The translations under genes and the position numbers were made by a program. From Monoplex corrugatus (lineage: Eukaryota; Mollusca; Gastropoda; Littorinimorpha; Ranellidae): 64,000 nucleotides of DNA. The stretch spans positions 101,254,062 through 101,318,061 of the forward strand of contig CM060311.1 of the NCBI GenBank assembly GCA_030674185.1, read 5' to 3'. Positions 1-10,400 of this stretch are shown here, one piece after another (position 1 is the stretch's first letter; every line of letters starts with the position of its first letter). The notes under the pieces were generated by a model. That model was not told the DNA's origin. It was given only the letters and a program-made list of their open reading frames with translations, and searched no databases.

Positions 1-44
1 TGTGTGTTTCCCAGTTTATAATTTGTATGGTATTTTTCTTTTTA

Positions 45-530
45 CAGGTGTGCTGTCCCATTAGGGTGAATAGTTGAACACTATGGTGATGATTCAAGAT
101 GTTCTTTCTACAGGTGTGCTGTCCTGTCAGGGTCAGTAGTTGAACACTGGTGATGAATTAAGATGTTCTTTCTACATGTGTGCTGTCCTGTCAGGGTCAG
201 TAGTTGAACACTGGTGATGAATCAAGATGTTCTTTCTACAGGTGTGCTGTCCCATCTGGGTCAATAGTTGAACACTATGGTGATGATTCAAGATGTTCTT
301 TCTACAGGTGTGCTGTCCCATCTGGGTCAATAGTTGAACACTATGGTGATGATTCAAGATGTTCTTTCTACAGGTGTGCTGTCCCATCTGGGTCAATAGT
401 TGAACACTATGGTGAAGGTTCAAGATGTTCTTTCTACAGGTGTGCTGTCCCATTAAGGTCAGTAGTTGAACGCAATGGTGATGGTTCAAGATGTTCTTTG
501 TACGGGTGTGATGTCCTGTCAGAGCTAACA
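45..530. repeat. Minisatellite, about 66-bp unit, ~7.5 copies
   Basis: Tandem copies begin near 45, 111, 175, 239, 305, 371, 437 and 503. Anchors are caggtgtgctgtcc and agttgaacactatggtgatg. Two copies are 64 bp; the rest are 66 bp, a multiple of three, which is why both strands show long open frames here. The products are low-complexity repeats with no recognisable domain, so I do not call a gene. Confidence 0.95.
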
Positions 531-904
531 TGCTCACTGCCTATATGTCCTCAGCTGACGTCGTACAAAAAATGTTGCCATATTGCATATATGCCGTCCA
601 TTGATGTCGTAGGGGTATTCCAATTTTTCGTTCACTACAGTGTGAGCCGATGAGCACAAAGGAATGCTGCATAGTGAGCTATAAGTATCTACAATATACA
701 GATAGGATGTAAATTAGGATACGTGTAAAATAGGGAAGACACCTTTACTGTCGCTAATGATTTGGTAATGGACCACGTGAAGTGGAGCAAAATGGCGACC
801 CAACCTTCGACAAACCAGAACGGTGGCTCACCTCAGCGGACTTTCACGACTCTAGAGGCCGTTCAGATGATTTTAGAGCATGATAACAATGGAGAGGATT
901 TGTT
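531..904. other. No recognised gene; flank of Penelope-like insertion
   Basis: No RNA gene or known protein is seen. A short plus-strand frame starts at the ATG at 792 (in the context aaaATGGCG) and reads about 38 plausible residues, including TTLEAVQMILEHDN, before running into the inverted Penelope segment near 905. It faintly recalls the acidic N-terminus of some transposases, but the evidence is too thin to name it. Confidence 0.4.
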
Positions 905-1130
905 ATCTTGGTGCCCATGGCAACTCCCTGAGTCTGTAGGAAATGGCGGTCTTGGAATCCAAATGAGTTCAGTGTCAACACCAACTCTGTCAGGCGGAGA
1001 ATGGTAGGGATGTGCAGCTGACGGTTGTATCTCTCCAGGAAATGTTTTAAGTGCTTGCAGTCCATCGCGGAGAGGAATGCTGGTGTACAGGGACATCATG
1101 TCCATGATGAAAAATGTAGTGTTCTGTGCT
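905..1130 (-). pseudogene. Penelope-like RT, motifs A-B (inverted block)
   Basis: Read on the minus strand, this encodes TTFFIMDMMSLYTSIP, which is RT motif A with its catalytic Asp, then after a frameshift FGFQDRHFLQTQGVAMGTK, the AMGT block of Penelope-like RTs. The next conserved block in the family (GPSFACLF) is on the opposite strand, starting at 1137. The left edge (about 905) lies just after AMGTK. The right edge (about 1130) lies just upstream of motif A. The block therefore fits exactly as a flipped neighbour of the plus-strand part. Confidence 0.85.
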
Positions 1131-1766
1131 GTTGTTGGCCCGAGTTTTGCCTGTCTGTTTGTGCGATATGTGGAAGACCAAGCCCTCAAGGAATACAAAG
1201 GACAGGTCCCTCCCTTCTTCAAACGCTACATTGATGACTGGATGCTACAGTTGGCTCAAAACAGGAATTGCTTGACTTCATCCAACACATGTCCACCTGT
1301 CACCCTGCCCTTCAATACACGTATGAAATATCTACCACATCCCTTCCCTTCCTTGACCTCTCCATCATCATCCAACCTGATTCCTCCACCCTGTCCACCA
1401 CTGTATTCTACAAACCCACAGACTCCCGCTCCTGTCTACTGTACAGTTCGAGCCACCCTGAATCCACTGCAGAAGGCAGTGCAGAAGGCACTTGAGCATG
1501 CACAGTCTATGACACGGGAGGATGCCCTTGTGCCAACTACACAAACCAAGAAAGAGGACTGTAGTTGCAGTCATCCCATTCTATCCCCACAACATTCCTG
1601 TGTGCCATGTCCTGAAAAAGAACTTCAACATCGTCCAGCAGGACAGGGAGTTAAAAGACATATTTCGCAAACCACCACTGATCGCCTTCAAAAGGGACAA
1701 AAACCTCAAAGATCTGCTTGTGAGATTCAAGTTGAAAGCAAAACAAGGGCCAAATTACCTTAATTC
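1131..1766 (+). pseudogene. Penelope-like RT, motif C to thumb
   Basis: The plus strand encodes GPSFACLFVRYVEDQAL, then RYIDDWM at about 1225 (motif C, two Asp). After a frameshift near 1255 it gives LPFLDLSI and VFYKPTDSRSCLLY, and in a third frame ELKDIFRKPPLIAFKRDKNL and LKDLLVRFKLKAK, the RT C-terminal block that normally precedes the nuclease linker. At least two frameshifts break it. Similarity ends at about 1766, where foreign DNA begins. Confidence 0.87.
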
Positions 1767-2083
1767 TTTCAAGACAGCCAGTGCGCACCCGGCGAGTTCC
1801 CAGCTGCTGGGCCGTCGGCGTTTGTTTTCTTCCCTGCTGACGCACCATTTTTACTACTTTCTATTTTATTTTATAGCTACTAAAGTATGATTGATGGCAA
1901 AGTATTTGATATTACTAGAAAGCTCAAAACGTGATCTTTGCTAGTACATGTATACTATTTTCAATAACTTCCAGCACTTATATGCATCGCTACGACAAGA
2001 ACAACGTAGGTCACAGAGTATAACCCAGATGCAAGCTCACGTCCCAGTAGTAACTGTACTGAAGTCTACAGGAACCTTTGAAA

Positions 2084-2116
<33 letters not shown>

Positions 2117-2214
2117 TTCTCTCTCTCTCTCTCTGTCTCTCTCTTTCTCTCTCTCTCTCTCTCAAACACACACACACACAGAGCGAGCAAGAAAGAGAGA
2201 GTGAGTGTGAGAGA

Positions 2215-2262
<48 letters not shown>

Positions 2263-2665
2263 AGTCAACTTAGATGGTAAAGTTTATAATAACTCCTGAA
2301 TTCCGGCGCCCAGTACCCAGCAAACACTTTATCAAGGAAGATAGTGCAGACCTAACACATGGCATTGGAATTTCCTGGTCAGGGGGGTCACTTTATTCCG
2401 TTATCAGTCAAAGCATCAACTGTAAAGCTATACCAACTAAACTGTTAAACAGATTCTGTCCATTTGCTAAAACCTTCTGCTAAACAGTACTGGCAGTTGT
2501 TTTGGATATTCTTTACAGTGAAAGCTGCCAGAATTTTCAAAACTTGACTGGCACTGTATGGTCGGTGCGTCTGGGGGGAACAGGCGCCTTACCGGCACTG
2601 GGGGTACGGTGCGTCGGGAGGGAACTTTTTTGGCACCGGCTCCTGGTAACCGGTGCATCGCGAAA
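1767..2665. other. Insertion inside the Penelope-like element
   Basis: This stretch lies between the RT C-terminus and the Cys-rich linker, which are normally a few dozen residues apart. It holds CT, CA and GA microsatellites and, at 2560-2660, about two imperfect ~45-bp tandem copies anchored on ggtgcgtc and ggaac. No coding domain is recognised. It may be a decayed transposon, but no termini were identified. Confidence 0.55.
2082..2261. repeat. CT, CA and GA microsatellites
   Basis: An interrupted (CT)n run at about 2082-2162 is followed by (CA)n at about 2165-2180 and a (GA)n run at about 2218-2261. The CT and GA runs are reverse complements of each other, about 55 bp apart, so the single strand can fold on itself. 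Confidence 0.95.
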
Positions 2666-2670
2666 AGGTT

Positions 2671-3093
2671 AAACATCCACGATGCAAACCCTGTGAAGAC
2701 AAGAAATGCAAAACCTGTCCTTTCATCAACACTTCCACTTCAGTCACTGGACCATAAGGCAACTTCAACATCAAATCAAGCGTCAGCTGCAAATCAACCA
2801 ACATTGTTTACATCCTGTCATGCTCAGTGTGCTCCAAACTGTATGTGGGTGAGACATACCGCTCATTGGATGACCGTTTTGTGGAACATTTAAGATCCAT
2901 GAAACTGAACTACAACAACCCAATAGGCCACCATTTCTGTAGCCCTCAACACAGCTACGTCCATGCACAGATTTCAGCAGTGTGGCAAAACACTAGAGAC
3001 GGATGATACAGGAAATATATGAAGAACTGCATCATCCACCGACTGGGAACAGTCCAGCCAGCGGTCCTGAACACCAGAATTGCCGATGTGTAG
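2671..3093 (+). pseudogene. GIY-YIG endonuclease domain of the Penelope-like element
   Basis: In one frame: HPRCKPCEDKKCKTCPF (Cys-rich linker), then NIVYILSCSVCSKLYVGETY at about 2800 (the two strands carrying the GIY and YIG equivalents), then SLDDRFVEHL with the conserved Arg, ending at the TAG at 3091-3093. In-frame stops are TAA at 2755-2757 and TGA at 3004-3006. The family cuts target DNA to prime reverse transcription. The two stops make this copy non-functional. Confidence 0.9.
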
Positions 3094-3763
3094 CCGTGCC
3101 CGGGTCCTTTCTTTGTCCTACTAATCCCTACTGTTTCCCCCTCTTCTCCCTCACCCCACCCCACCCCTTCCTTTCTTAAAATTAAAAAGAAATTTCATTG
3201 TATTTTTTTTATTATTCTTTTTATTTGTTTTTTTTATGTATATTAGTCTACAGTCTACCTTTGAATTGTTTTCATTTCTGCTCTGTCACTTTAAGTTTGG
3301 TTTAAACTGCATAATTTCTCTATTGTCTGTCCTGAGTAACACTCGCTCACTCTGTCCCCCCTTTCCTTGAACTGTTTTCAATACTGCTCTGTCAATTTTA
3401 TTTTCCACTTCACTTTCACTTGACAAAGGGCCTGGGCTCGAAACGTCGTGGTTTTATACTCCAAAGGATCATTTACAAACAAGGTAGGCCTACTTTTTAA
3501 TGACAAATAATCAGGAGTTGCTGCCCTTGGCTACTGTACGCGACGGCCGTAAATAAGGACGCCACAGTACAAACTCAAGCATTGTTGGCATTAAAATATG
3601 CGGAAAAGCTCAGTCCAAAGTAGAAGTAAAGGCACTGTTGAAAACGTTGTAGATATTGATGGAGTTGATCCATACTGAAGTCCGTAAAAAATCGTGGTCT
3701 GAGCAATCTTCCAGATGTAGGCTTAAACTACATGTATCATAGATCTATCAGCATCGTGAATTA
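3094..3763. other. Penelope-like 3' UTR and unannotated flank
   Basis: The stretch 3094-3480 is pyrimidine-rich 3' UTR. At 3420-3452 it contains a short motif with TTGACAAAGG, a small GC hairpin and CGAAACG; similar motifs are common near the 3' ends of Penelope-like elements, and a related one occurs in the foldback elements of this window. No gene, repeat or RNA was recognised at 3481-3763. Confidence 0.5.
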
Positions 3764-4222
3764 CAGTGAAACTCTGTTATAGCGAGAGCGGACGGCCCAG
3801 GCACATTTTCTCGCTATTGCCGAGTTCTCGTTTTTCCCAAATGACGAATTTACCAAGGGAAACAAATGGAAATAATCTTGGCACCGGCGCCGTTGATATG
3901 TTCATAATTAATCGATAGTGTCCCTTGATTACACACCGCACAAGGACGCGCCTTTCGTTGTTTTTCTTTGTTACCGGCCACCACGAGATGTGCCCTACCG
4001 GGAACTTGACGACGAGGTGGGGGTGGGGCGAGTGGCGAGAACTTTTGTGACCAGGAAGGATAGAAAATCTCTCGTTATTACCGAGATGATTATCCACTAA
4101 CTCTCGTTAAACCCAATGGTTTATTCTTAAAGATTAAGAAGGATAAAAAACGGGGATTGAAAAATGTCTCATTACTACAGTGTTCTCGTTATTACAGTTG
4201 TCGTTATTAATGGACTCCACTG
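3764..4222. mobile_element. MITE, pogo/Tigger-like ends, TA target duplication
   Basis: The left end is CAGTGAAACTCTGTTATAGC; the right end read inward is CAGTGGAGTCCATTAATAAC. These are imperfect terminal inverted repeats starting CAGTG. Both sides are flanked by TA (3762-3763 and 4223-4224), the duplication expected for the Tc1/mariner/pogo superfamily. The element is 459 bp with no transposase, so it is non-autonomous. Copies of a 16-bp motif (tctcgttattaccgag at about 4071, tctcgctattgccgag at about 3808) lie inside the ends. Confidence 0.82.
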
Positions 4223-4379
4223 TATGTTGTTTACGAGATGCTCGCTTACAATGAGAACGAATGAAGTGCGCACGTAAACCTCTTTTGCGTTTGCAGACTG
4301 AGGGAATATGGGCCCATGGTTGCTTGTCATAATTAATACTGCCCATTGGAGTGGTTTCAACGAACAGCAACAATCGATC

Positions 4380-5968
4380 TCAAATGATACATGGAAGAAT
4401 ACTGCAATTTGTTATATACATTTTGAACGGTAAGTTTTATCATTTGTTGTGACACAAACTGTTCATTTAAGTGTTCATGAAATCGAGTCCAAGAGGTTGA
4501 TTCGAGCAAGATGCAAGCTTCTTTTACGGAAGTGTGAACATGTAATTCTATAGAATTATCAGAATTCTGCGCGCCTTGCTTAGCTGCTCTGTCAACTACT
4601 TTGTTGCCGTGAAGACCAACGTGAGAAGGCACCCGGCAAAAACTGATATCTGTACCTTTGACCCTTAAACGATGTATAAGATTTGCCTCAGTAATTAAGG
4701 GATCCAAAACAAGTTTGACTGCCCGCGCCCAAGCAAACACAAACCAGAAGAACAAGAAAACCAATGTAAGCGCGTCTCCAACAAGACAAAACAAAACAAG
4801 CGCAAATTTTCGGCCAACTAGCCTTTGTCAAGCGCGAACGCACGGTCTGGATAATAAAAACGGGACTAAAAACTTCCCTGCGAGGCACGCCTCGTCCAGT
4901 GGGTAAGAAATGGACGAGGCGGCAGGGAAGTTTTTAGTCCCGTTTTTATTATCCATTGTTTGGTGTCTGTGATCTGTCTGTGACCGTGCGTTCGCGCTTG
5001 ACAAAGGCTAGTTGGCCGAAAATTTGCGCTTGTTTTGTTTTGTCTTGTTGGAGACGCGCTTACATTGGTTTTCTTGTTCTTCTGGTTTCAGTAATTAAAT
5101 CAGGTCTTGTGTCAGCATCAAAAGACTAAGGCATATAATACAGACTTTGAGTCAACAAAGAGAACTACTTTGAAAGACATGGGTTTAAGATTTACTAGAT
5201 AGTGCAATGCTTGTATAATAGCGACTAATTCGCTGTAAAGATAGATATATTTGCCCCAACGAAAAATGACTTTTTTATTTTAAAGTTTGGAACATAAAAT
5301 GCTGCTCCAGCACATTTATTTTCTAAGACTGATCCATCGGTAAAAATATGAAGGTGGGTACGGTATTTTTCATCGATGTGTTCTCTTGCTGTGGATATCG
5401 AAATGTTGACGTTTTCAGATTTCTTAGCGTCTGTATAATCAATATCAAAAGAGGCTTTTAGCATTTCCCATCTAGGGATAGGCGTGGTTGATGGTGTCTC
5501 AGCTATTTCATCCAAATTTATGTTAGACTGTTTGACCAGGTCAGATATATAAGTTGCAACAGTCATTTGTGATGAAATGCTTTTTGCTCACTTTGGAAAG
5601 TCAACATCAGACCTGATTGTAATTTCTTTACTCACAAAATTGTCCATTTGTGAAGTAGTTCTAACTGCAAATTTTGCTGTCGCTAGCTCATGATAGTTGT
5701 TCAGAGGCATAATTCCAGCAACTTTGTACGTTTCCAGATTAGAAGCATGAGTGGGGACACCTAGAGCAATTTTAATACTTTTGCAGTCTAAGCTTTGTAT
5801 CTTCTTTAATAAATATTTTGGTGCACTGAAGAACACTTCTTGCGCATAGGATAATTTAGATCGTACAAGTGCTGTTGACAGATGAATTAGTATGTTTGTA
5901 TCCATTCCCCAAGGTAATCTGCTTATAATCTTTAGAAAATTTAAGGCTTTTCTTGCTTTTGTTGAAAT
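4380..5968 (-). mobile_element. LINE fragment with RT C-terminus and RNase H (I/Nimb-like)
   Basis: On the minus strand, 5965 to 5588 encodes an RT connection region (KALNFLKIISRLPWG, LVRSKLSYAQEVFFSAP), followed by an RNase H domain: FTDGS (first Asp, about 5330), SELVAIIQAL (Glu, frame-shifted, about 5220), FVDSKSVLYAL (Asp, about 5125) and PSHVGLHGN then VDRAAK (His and last Asp, about 4600). A carboxylate at each RNase H position is therefore visible, though in several frames. A foldback element splits it at 4699-5087, and a Tc1-like element truncates its RT at a TA at 5968. RNase H in a LINE suggests the I/Nimb/Ingi group; the exact clade is inference. Confidence 0.8.
4699..5087. mobile_element. 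Foldback retroposon-like element, copy 1
   Basis: The two arms (about 4741-4890 and 4916-5087) are reverse complements except for a short extra stretch in the right arm. The centre is a small hairpin (gcctcgtcca, loop, tggacgaggc). An 11-bp perfect target duplication, tcagtaattaa, flanks it at 4688-4698 and 5088-5098. Read on the minus strand it starts aaaccagaag and ends cttgttttggatccc, and a second insertion at 38,552-38,781 has the same termini. It is inserted in an RNase H reading frame. No coding capacity. Confidence 0.88.
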
Positions 5969-5969
5969 A

Positions 5970-7330
5970 CACTACGCACAAAAAGTTAAGGATCACTTGC
6001 ACAAAAATTCATAACTTTCAAAATAAGAAAGCCAATGCGTTGAAGTTTGTCAAACATTTAATTCCATGCTTTAGTGATAACGATACACAATTGCCTTCAA
6101 TTTCGAGCAATCGTTTGGTGTGTACATTTGATCAAAGTGGGTACGTATCGAAATTTGATTTCCCAAAGTCATTGAAATCACAAGACAGGGCATTCTGATG
6201 CTCCCAAAAGTTCAGTAATGCGTGTAACCGCCATGGCTGTTCTGGCACTCGACGCAGCGAGTCCTCATCGAGTTGACCAGGTTGGTGAAGATCCTCTGTG
6301 GAAGCGCCTGCCACTCAGCCTGCAGCATCTGGTAGAGGTGTTGGGCATCCCTGGGAGGTGGGTGGTTGCTCCTCACTTTGCAATCCAGCTCATCCCAGAG
6401 GTTCTCAATCGGGTTGAGATCGGGACTGCATGCTGGCCACTCCATTCTGTTGACTCCAGACTGCTGCAGGAAGTCGTTGACCACCCTTGTCCTGTGGGGG
6501 CGAGCGTTGTCATCCTGGTAGACAGCCGTCGGTCCCATCTGCTGCAGTGTAGGCACAGCCAGCGGTCGAAGGATCTCATCCCGGTATCGGAGGCCAGTCA
6601 GGTTACCCTGTACATGATACAAGGGTGTTCTGTGGTGAAGGCTGAAGGCCCCCCAGACCATTACAGAACCTCAACCAAAGGCCACCTTTTCTTGGACAGT
6701 GGTGTCAATAAAGCGTTGCCCTGGCCGCCTCCAGACCCTCAGTCGGCCGTCGTTGTGGTTCATGGTGAAGCGTGATTCATCACTGAACAGGACCTGGGAC
6801 CATTGCTGACGTGTCCACCTCACGTGACGTCTGCAGAAGGCGCGGCGTGCTGCCCTATGGGCTGGAGTTAAGCGTGGCCGTACAGCTGGGCGACGAGAAC
6901 GGAGGTTAAACCCATGAAGGCGGTTCCGTATGGTCTGCTGGCTGATGTTGATGTTAGTAGCCACCCTCAGCTGCCTTTGAATGATGCTGGAAGAGACTGT
7001 TCTTGTCTGCAGGGCTTGTCGTTCAATGAGACGATCTTCACGTGGGTTTGTCTTCTTCGGTCGACCAGATCTGCGTCTTTCATGGACCCTCCCAGTGGCT
7101 GTGAAGCGTTGAATCAGTCTGACAATGACCGAGATGGACACCTGAAGTCGCCTGGCCACTTCTCACTTGGGAACACCATCTTGGAACCATGCAACAGCTC
7201 GTCCCCTCTCAAACTCGCTCAATTTTCGTCGTGGAGGCATTGTCAGATCAGGCCTACTACTGGTGGAATGTCTTCTTTAAAGCCAAGAAGTATAGATACA
7301 TCCAACTGACATGGTTTTCCTCTGGGGCGA
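5970..7330 (-). mobile_element. Tc1-like DD34E transposon, one end missing
   Basis: The left end starts cactacgcacaaaaagttaa directly after a TA (5968-5969) and interrupts the neighbouring LINE. A minus-strand transposase fills 6212-7240. No matching inverted end was found right of the gene, so that end is lost or diverged before the L2 LINE that begins near 7440. The right limit given is a guess. Confidence 0.85.
6212..7240 (-). pseudogene. Tc1/mariner transposase, two in-frame stops
   Basis: Minus-strand frame of 343 codons from the ATG at 7238-7240 (MPPRRKLSEFERGRAVAWFQ) to the stop at 6212. It has an N-terminal paired helix-turn-helix region (VSISVIVRLIQRF, then a GRPKK hinge) and a DDE catalytic core: LFSDESRF (Asp 1), YQDDNARPH (Asp 2) and SPDLNPIENLW (Glu), with 34 residues between the second Asp and the Glu. 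Its length is normal for the family, whose enzyme cuts and pastes at TA. Two in-frame TGA codons (7163-7165 and 6671-6673) break it; no frameshift was seen, so it died recently. Neighbours are unrelated elements. Confidence 0.93.
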
Positions 7331-7448
7331 AAAGGAAGCGTTAACATATCTGATCATTTGGAAATGGGCAGAGTATGTCTGTCGATTGGGACTCCATTGC
7401 CATGTAATGCCGTACCTGACGCAAATAAACTCGTAAAAATTATATGTC

Positions 7449-10400
7449 TTGCAGTTGGTACAATTGAATATAAATTTGGATTGGAAAAAGCGAAAGATAT
7501 CGGTGCCGCCTTCGTCTTCTGTCCCGCCGCCGCTGCCCTCGTCTTCTGTCCCGCCGATGCTGCCTTTGTCTTCTGTCCCGCCGGTGCCGCCTCCGCCTTC
7601 TGGCCTGTGGGTGCCGCCTTCGTCTTCTGTTCCGTCGTTGCTGCCTTCGTCCTCTGCCCCGCTGGTGTCGCCTTCGTCTTTTGTCCCGTCGGTGCCGCCT
7701 TCGTTGCCACCTCGGCCACCGCCATATGACTGTGATAAACTAAAACTATGCCTTTTTAACGCTCAGTCAACATGCAAGGATGGCAAAGCCGAAGTCATTG
7801 CTGACTTTATCGCAGATGAGCATGTTGACATTGCTTTTATCACAGAGACATGGCTTAACCCCCTTGGTCATGAACCTATACATGCTAGCCTCACTCCGAG
7901 TGGTTACAGGCTTGCTTCTTTCCATCGCTCATCCCGAGGTGGTGGTATCGCCATCCTCTACAACGACTCACTCCATTCCCGCCTATCTTTCTCGCAGTCT
8001 CTGCCTTTCTCCCATCCTTCTTTCGAGCACGTTGAAGTATCCTTCCAATCCACTCCTTACCCCATCATCTTCTCCTGTGTCTATCGACCCCCACCTAGCT
8101 CTGCCAACAAACTCACCACATCCACGTTTCTCTCTGACTTTGACCAACTGCTTGACCACTACTGCCTCTTACCTGGAAATCTCATCATTCTAGGTGACAT
8201 CAATGTCCACTATGACAACACTCACCGTTATGACACAAGACATATCATCAACTCTCTGTCCAATCACAATATGACTCAACACATTTCTGAACCAACCCAT
8301 CAAAAAGGTCACATTCTTGACTGGATCATTTCTCGTGATCACCACAATTCAGCTACTGACAACTGCTTAGTTCTTTCTACCCGTCTAACTTCAGTCCTTC
8401 CATCTGACCACTCTGCAATTCTCTGTTCTCTTGACATTTCTCCTCCTTCCCGTACCACGCGCACAGTGACTCGACGCAATCTCAAATCTATCGACCTCTC
8501 CACATTTTCATCTGATGCCTCCCGTCTCCTTTCTGAAAAGTCACATAACCTTGCCGATGAATTCTATACTACTCTCCACCATCTTCTGGACACTCATGCT
8601 CCAGCTACAACCAGTCTTTTACCTGACCGCCCCCCCTACCCCCTGGCTCACTCATGAGATTGCCTGTGCAAAACATGCCCGCCGCAGAGCAGAGCGCCGC
8701 TGGCGCAAATCCAAACTCACTGTACACAGGCAACTTTTCCAAGCCTCTAAAACAAAAGTATCCACCCTCATTGCATCTGCAAAAACAAGCTATTTCCAAA
8801 CCAAAATCCTGAATGCCTCTTCTTCAAAAGAACTCTTTACAACCATGAATCATCTCCTTGGCACACGAAAAGATTTACCTCTCCCAACAAAACATACAAA
8901 TGAAGAACTCCCATCTGTATTCTCCAAGTATTTCACTACCAAAATACAAACTCTTCGTGACAGGCTTGACAGGACACCCTGTCAACCATGCCCACCTGAC
9001 CCTTCCTTCTCTGGCACACCTCTTACTACTTTTACCCCAGTCTCACAAGAAGAAATTTTCAATACAATCAGATCCATGTCGTTCAAAACCTGCGAACTGG
9101 ATCCTCTTCCGGGTTCTCTCTACTCCGACTGTCTCCCTACTCTCCTCCCATTCATCACTGACATCATCAACACTTCTCTTTAAACTGGAACTGTCCCAGA
9201 TTCTTTCAAGTCTGCTATTGTTCACCCTCTCCTCAAGAAACACAATTTAGACCCAAATGAACTGAAAAATTACCGGCCTATCTCTAATCTCTCTTTCTTG
9301 TCAAAACTCCTTGAAAAAGTCGCCCTCAACCAGCTGAATTCTCACCTGTCTGCCAACAATCTCCTCAATCCTTTCCAGTCAGCCTACCGCCAGTGCCATA
9401 GCACTGAAACTGCCCTACTACACATTCTCAACAATCTCCTCCTTGCAACTGATACTGGCAAAGTCTCTCTCCTCACACTCCTTGATCTGTCTGCAGCCTT
9501 TGATACCATTGACCATGGTATTCTCCTTTCTAGACTTCATCATACTTTTGGCATCTCTGACATTGCTCTCTCCTGGTTCACTTCATATTTATCAAACAGA
9601 AAACAAACTGTTCTCATCAATGGCACTTACTCTCAACCTGCATACCTGACCTGTGGTGTTCCACAAGGATCTGTCCTTGGCCCTGTTCTTTTCACTCTTT
9701 ACACCTCCCCCCTGTCCACCATCATCAACTCCCACTCTATAAAACACCACTTCTATGCTGATGACACCCAACTTCAAGACAGTGACTCACCTGATAATAT
9801 ACAGCGTCTGTTGACTCGCACCACTGAGTGTTACTCGGACATTAAGAACTGGATGACGTTCAACAAACTTCAGCTTAATGACGACAAGACAGAAGCTATC
9901 CTCATTGGCACCCTCCATGAACAACTTTGTTTCTCAAACTGCCAGATCTTGCTACTATCATCTCCATCGTATAAGCCTGATCAGGAAGTATCTCTCTGTC
10001 GAAACAACTGCAAAACTCGTTCTCTCCTTCATAATGTCTCGCATTGACTATTGCAATTCACTCCTGTCTGGTCTTCCTGCCTCCACCATTCACATCCTAC
10101 AGCGCATTCAAAACAATGCTGTACGCCTTGTACTCAAAAAGAAAAAAGCTGACCACATATCTCCTCTCCTGGCACAACTTCACTGGCTCCCTGTATCAAA
10201 GCGCATACAGTACAAACTAGACACCATGTGCTACAAAAGCCTCAATAACGCAGCCCCCGATTACCTGTCAAGCCTACTTGAGATCTATGTTCCCTCACGT
10301 ACCCTCCGCTCTGCCTCCGATCCTCTGACTTTTCGCTTTCCACGCACTAAGCTCAATACCTATGGTCCACGAGCCTTCTCTGTTTCTGGTCCACTCTCCT

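Larger units (their letters stand above)
905..3480 (+). mobile_element. Penelope-like retroelement with GIY-YIG nuclease, 5' inverted and interrupted
   Basis: Three blocks of one retroelement are visible. The first is a minus-strand block (905-1130) with reverse transcriptase motifs A to B. The second is a plus-strand block (1131-1766) with the YIDD motif and the RT C-terminus. The third is a plus-strand block (2671-3093) with a Cys-rich linker and a GIY-YIG endonuclease. A 3' UTR follows to about 3480. About 0.9 kb of unrelated, microsatellite-bearing DNA separates blocks two and three. Penelope-like elements use the RT and GIY-YIG nuclease for target-primed integration. This copy is dead: it has frameshifts, in-frame stops, an inversion and an insertion. 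The ends are approximate. Confidence 0.88.

Noticed and set aside
3420..3452. Active hammerhead ribozyme
   Set aside because: The core would need CUGANGA; here it reads UUGACAA, so two key positions differ. I could not build the flanking stems. Kept only as a shared motif.
7354..7729. Ala-rich minus-strand protein over the L2 5' region
   Set aside because: It is the antisense of the Ser/Pro repeats; the plus frame continues into the endonuclease and is the real one.
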